Below are positions 5,440 through 6,698 of a DNA stretch of 6,698 bases, one piece after another. How positions within the stretch are numbered: the first letter of the stretch is position 1; the number at the start of each line of letters is the position of its first letter. The stretch covers positions 1 to 6,698 of the forward strand of contig QMLW01000108.1 of NCBI GenBank assembly GCA_003646935.1, read 5' to 3'. A program made the position numbers and the translations under genes. Source of the DNA: Deltaproteobacteria bacterium. Its GTDB lineage: Bacteria; Desulfobacterota; DSM-4660; Desulfatiglandales; B25-G16. The notes under the pieces are model-generated. The model did not search any database and had not been told where the DNA came from. It saw nothing but the letters and a program-made list of their open reading frames with translations.

Positions 5440-5838
5440 ATGGGTGAGAGGAAAATCCGTATTCTCCTTGGGAAACTCGGAGAGGGCCATAAAGAGGCCC
5501 AGCTAGCCTTGGCGAGGAGCTTCAGTGAAGCGGGGTTCGAGGTGATCTACACGGAACTGCAGGAACCGGAAGCGATCATCCGATCGGCCCTGCAGGAATC
5601 AGTGGATCATATCGGCATTACCGTGCTGCCAGGGGCAGACATTCAGGCATTTGGGGAAATACAAAGACTCCTTAAACAGGAGGACAGCGCTTATATTACC
5701 GTAACAGCCGGCGGGATTCTGGATGAGGCCGACATCGCCTCTCTAAGGGATATGGGAGTTATGAAGGTCTTCGAAAAAGGCACCTCATTCGAGGAGCTCA
5801 TTGCGTGGTCCAAGAAATGCATTACCCCAAAGACGTAG
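5440..5838 (+). CDS. Stand-alone cobalamin-binding domain protein, methylmalonyl-CoA mutase C-terminal type
   Basis: 132 residues, the size of one Rossmann-like B12 domain. It resembles the small, B12-binding part of methylmalonyl-CoA mutase: RILLGKLGEGHKEAQ (7-21), AGFEVIYTEL (31-40), VDHIGITVLPGAD (55-67), TVTAGGILDEADI (87-99) and GVMKVFEKGTS (106-116). In the classical DxHxxG motif the histidine is the lower cobalt ligand. Here the motif reads E-G-H-K-E-A: His17 is kept, but Asp becomes Glu and the last Gly becomes Ala. The Gly-Gly (91-92) near the nucleotide tail is kept. Cobalamin binding is therefore plausible but unproved. The start is fixed by AGGGGGG 8 bases before ATG 5440. No mutase catalytic subunit is in the window; the partner could be encoded elsewhere, or the domain could be a sensor. 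Confidence 0.85.
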   Translation: MGERKIRILLGKLGEGHKEAQLALARSFSEAGFEVIYTELQEPEAIIRSALQESVDHIGITVLPGADIQAFGEIQRLLKQEDSAYITVTAGGILDEADIASLRDMGVMKVFEKGTSFEELIAWSKKCITPKT

Positions 5839-5960
5839 GGATCCATCAAATCCATGCTGCCTCTCATATCTCCTGCTATCCGGATAGGCCCTGTGAGATT
5901 TCCCTCCAGAACATACGCCAGTAAGCAATGGAGCTTGCATTTGAGAACCCAGGAAACAGC

Positions 5961-6464
5961 ATGAAAAGGGATTTTCTCACCTGCTCTCAGTGTGGAAAGC
6001 GGGTTGAAGTCAGCCGCGTCATTCCCATTGATGGGAGGCCGGTCTGTAGTACCTGCCTGTATGGAGTCGCAGCGCCATTGAAGGTGTACCCGATCGGCGT
6101 GGTACGAACAACGCTCCGGGAAGAGGAGAAGGAGGGGCTCGGCCACACAGGCCTCCAGGAGATCTCCTGCATCGATCTGCTCCCCACCCAGAGACGATTC
6201 ATGTATAAGCTAGAGGAAGAGGAGTTCCTCACTATCGTGTATTACCTCCACAAGGTAGCATCCGTGAAATCGATCTTTCGCAGGCGCCTCGATGGAAAAG
6301 AGGTGGGGGTCTTCGCCTCGCGCACACCCCATAGGCCCTCCAAGATCGCCATCCAGGATGTTCGGTTGATTACCATTAGAGAAACAACACTCTACGTCTC
6401 AGGGCTCGATGCCATCGAGGGGAGCCCTGTGCTCGATATTAAATTGAGATTGAGAAATCCTTGA
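5961..6464 (+). CDS. Zinc-ribbon plus TrmO-like (TsaA/UPF0066) domain protein
   Basis: 167 residues from ATG 5961, chosen because AGGA lies six bases before it; the in-frame ATG 5928 lacks a ribosome binding site. Residues 8-32 form a zinc ribbon (C8, C11, C29, C32). From about 42 a TrmO-type beta-barrel domain follows: YPIGVVRT (43-50), GVFASRTPHRPSKIAIQDVRLI (116-137) and GLDAIEGSPVLDIK (148-161). TrmO proteins are SAM-dependent methyltransferases acting on N6-threonylcarbamoyladenosine 37 of tRNA. The usual signature RPNPIGLS reads RPSKIAIQ here, and the DIKPY end reads DIKLRLRNP, so the canonical activity is doubtful. The fold assignment is good, the function uncertain. It lies downstream of the B12 domain gene in the same orientation after 122 bases. 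Confidence 0.8.
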   Translation: MKRDFLTCSQCGKRVEVSRVIPIDGRPVCSTCLYGVAAPLKVYPIGVVRTTLREEEKEGLGHTGLQEISCIDLLPTQRRFMYKLEEEEFLTIVYYLHKVASVKSIFRRRLDGKEVGVFASRTPHRPSKIAIQDVRLITIRETTLYVSGLDAIEGSPVLDIKLRLRNP

Positions 6465-6532
6465 CAAGGGGATGATTTCAGGTCACTATCCTTAATTGGC
6501 ATTGGGCGTAACAAGGCGGACTGTGAGCAGGA

Positions 6533-6698
6533 ATGAGCTGGAATATCTTTAAGCCCCGGAGTCAGAGTAAGGGCCATGAGCCCGATGATGATCTCCAGGT
6601 GGTGATAAACCGCATTGAGAAGTTTGCACCCAGACAGTACCGCGAGCAACGAGAGATGTACTACTACCACTACCGACAGATCAACATGTATCTCAAAC
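6533..6698 (+). CDS. Unrecognised protein, N-terminal fragment (runs off the right edge)
   Basis: ATG 6533 opens a frame still open after 55 codons at the window end. The peptide starts MSWNIFKPRSQ, continues with an acidic patch EPDDD and a likely helix LQVVINRIEKFAP, and ends in an Arg/Tyr-rich stretch (REMYYYHYRQ). No signal peptide or known motif is visible. The ribosome binding site is poor: AGGA abuts the ATG, and AAGGCGG lies about 13 bases upstream. It is in line with the preceding plus-strand genes (68-base gap), so probably the same operon. I do not recognise the family. Confidence 0.55.
   Translation, partial: MSWNIFKPRSQSKGHEPDDDLQVVINRIEKFAPRQYREQREMYYYHYRQINMYLK

Noticed and set aside
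5854..5964. A 36-codon frame overlapping the TrmO-like start as ATGA
   Set aside because: The overlap looks like translational coupling, but there is no well-placed ribosome binding site and no recognisable sequence, and the TrmO-like gene has its own ribosome binding site.
6462..6536. The TGA ending the TrmO-like gene as a second selenocysteine codon
   Set aside because: The frame continues only 23 codons to another stop with no conserved feature, and no suitable hairpin was noticed after the TGA. It looks like an ordinary stop.

Overview
The window looks like the chromosome of an anaerobic, respiring Desulfobacterota-type (former Deltaproteobacteria) bacterium. This is inferred from gene content and protein style, not from a database match. 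The indicators are an exported 11-heme c-type cytochrome, an exported rhodanese, acyl-CoA metabolism genes, a stand-alone methylmalonyl-CoA-mutase-type B12 domain, and small Cys-rich proteins of a kind common in that group. GC content looks moderate, and spacers of 350-470 bases carry AT-rich repeat-like sequence.

Region 1 (1-1871, minus strand) is a redox cluster transcribed leftwards. It holds a multiheme cytochrome (1871 to 537), a possible 37-codon small ORF (492 to 379) and a rhodanese-domain protein (375 to beyond the left edge). The cytochrome is the highlight. Its reading frame is interrupted by one in-frame UGA (1673-1671). Upstream of the UGA lie a signal peptide and heme motif 1; downstream, in the same frame, lie ten more CXXCH motifs. 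Immediately after the UGA is a 9-bp hairpin with a GUU loop beginning 17 nt past the UGA, which fits the layout of a bacterial selenocysteine insertion element. All 22 cysteines of the protein are in heme motifs, so a Sec at residue 67 would be the only free chalcogen side chain. I read this as a single selenocysteine-containing 11-heme cytochrome that routine gene calling would split into two ORFs.

Region 2 (1872-2333) has no gene. It contains an operator-like dyad near 2033-2056 and an AT-rich inverted/direct repeat block at 2143-2265.

Region 3 (2334-4336) holds an acyl-CoA dehydrogenase (minus) and a PaaI-type hot-dog thioesterase (plus), divergently transcribed from a 359-base spacer. 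Each has a plausible sigma-70-like promoter there, and a dyad overlaps the -35 of the dehydrogenase promoter. The pair suggests acyl-CoA turnover.

Region 4 (4353-5114) holds a small Cys-rich zinc-ribbon protein (minus), convergent with the thioesterase, followed by a gene-free spacer with a nested inverted repeat at 4721-4807.

Region 5 (5115-6698, plus strand) is a likely operon. It contains a DUF2007-like small protein, a stand-alone B12-binding domain with a variant cobalamin motif, a zinc-ribbon/TrmO-like fusion with an altered signature motif, and the start of an unrecognised gene running off the right edge.
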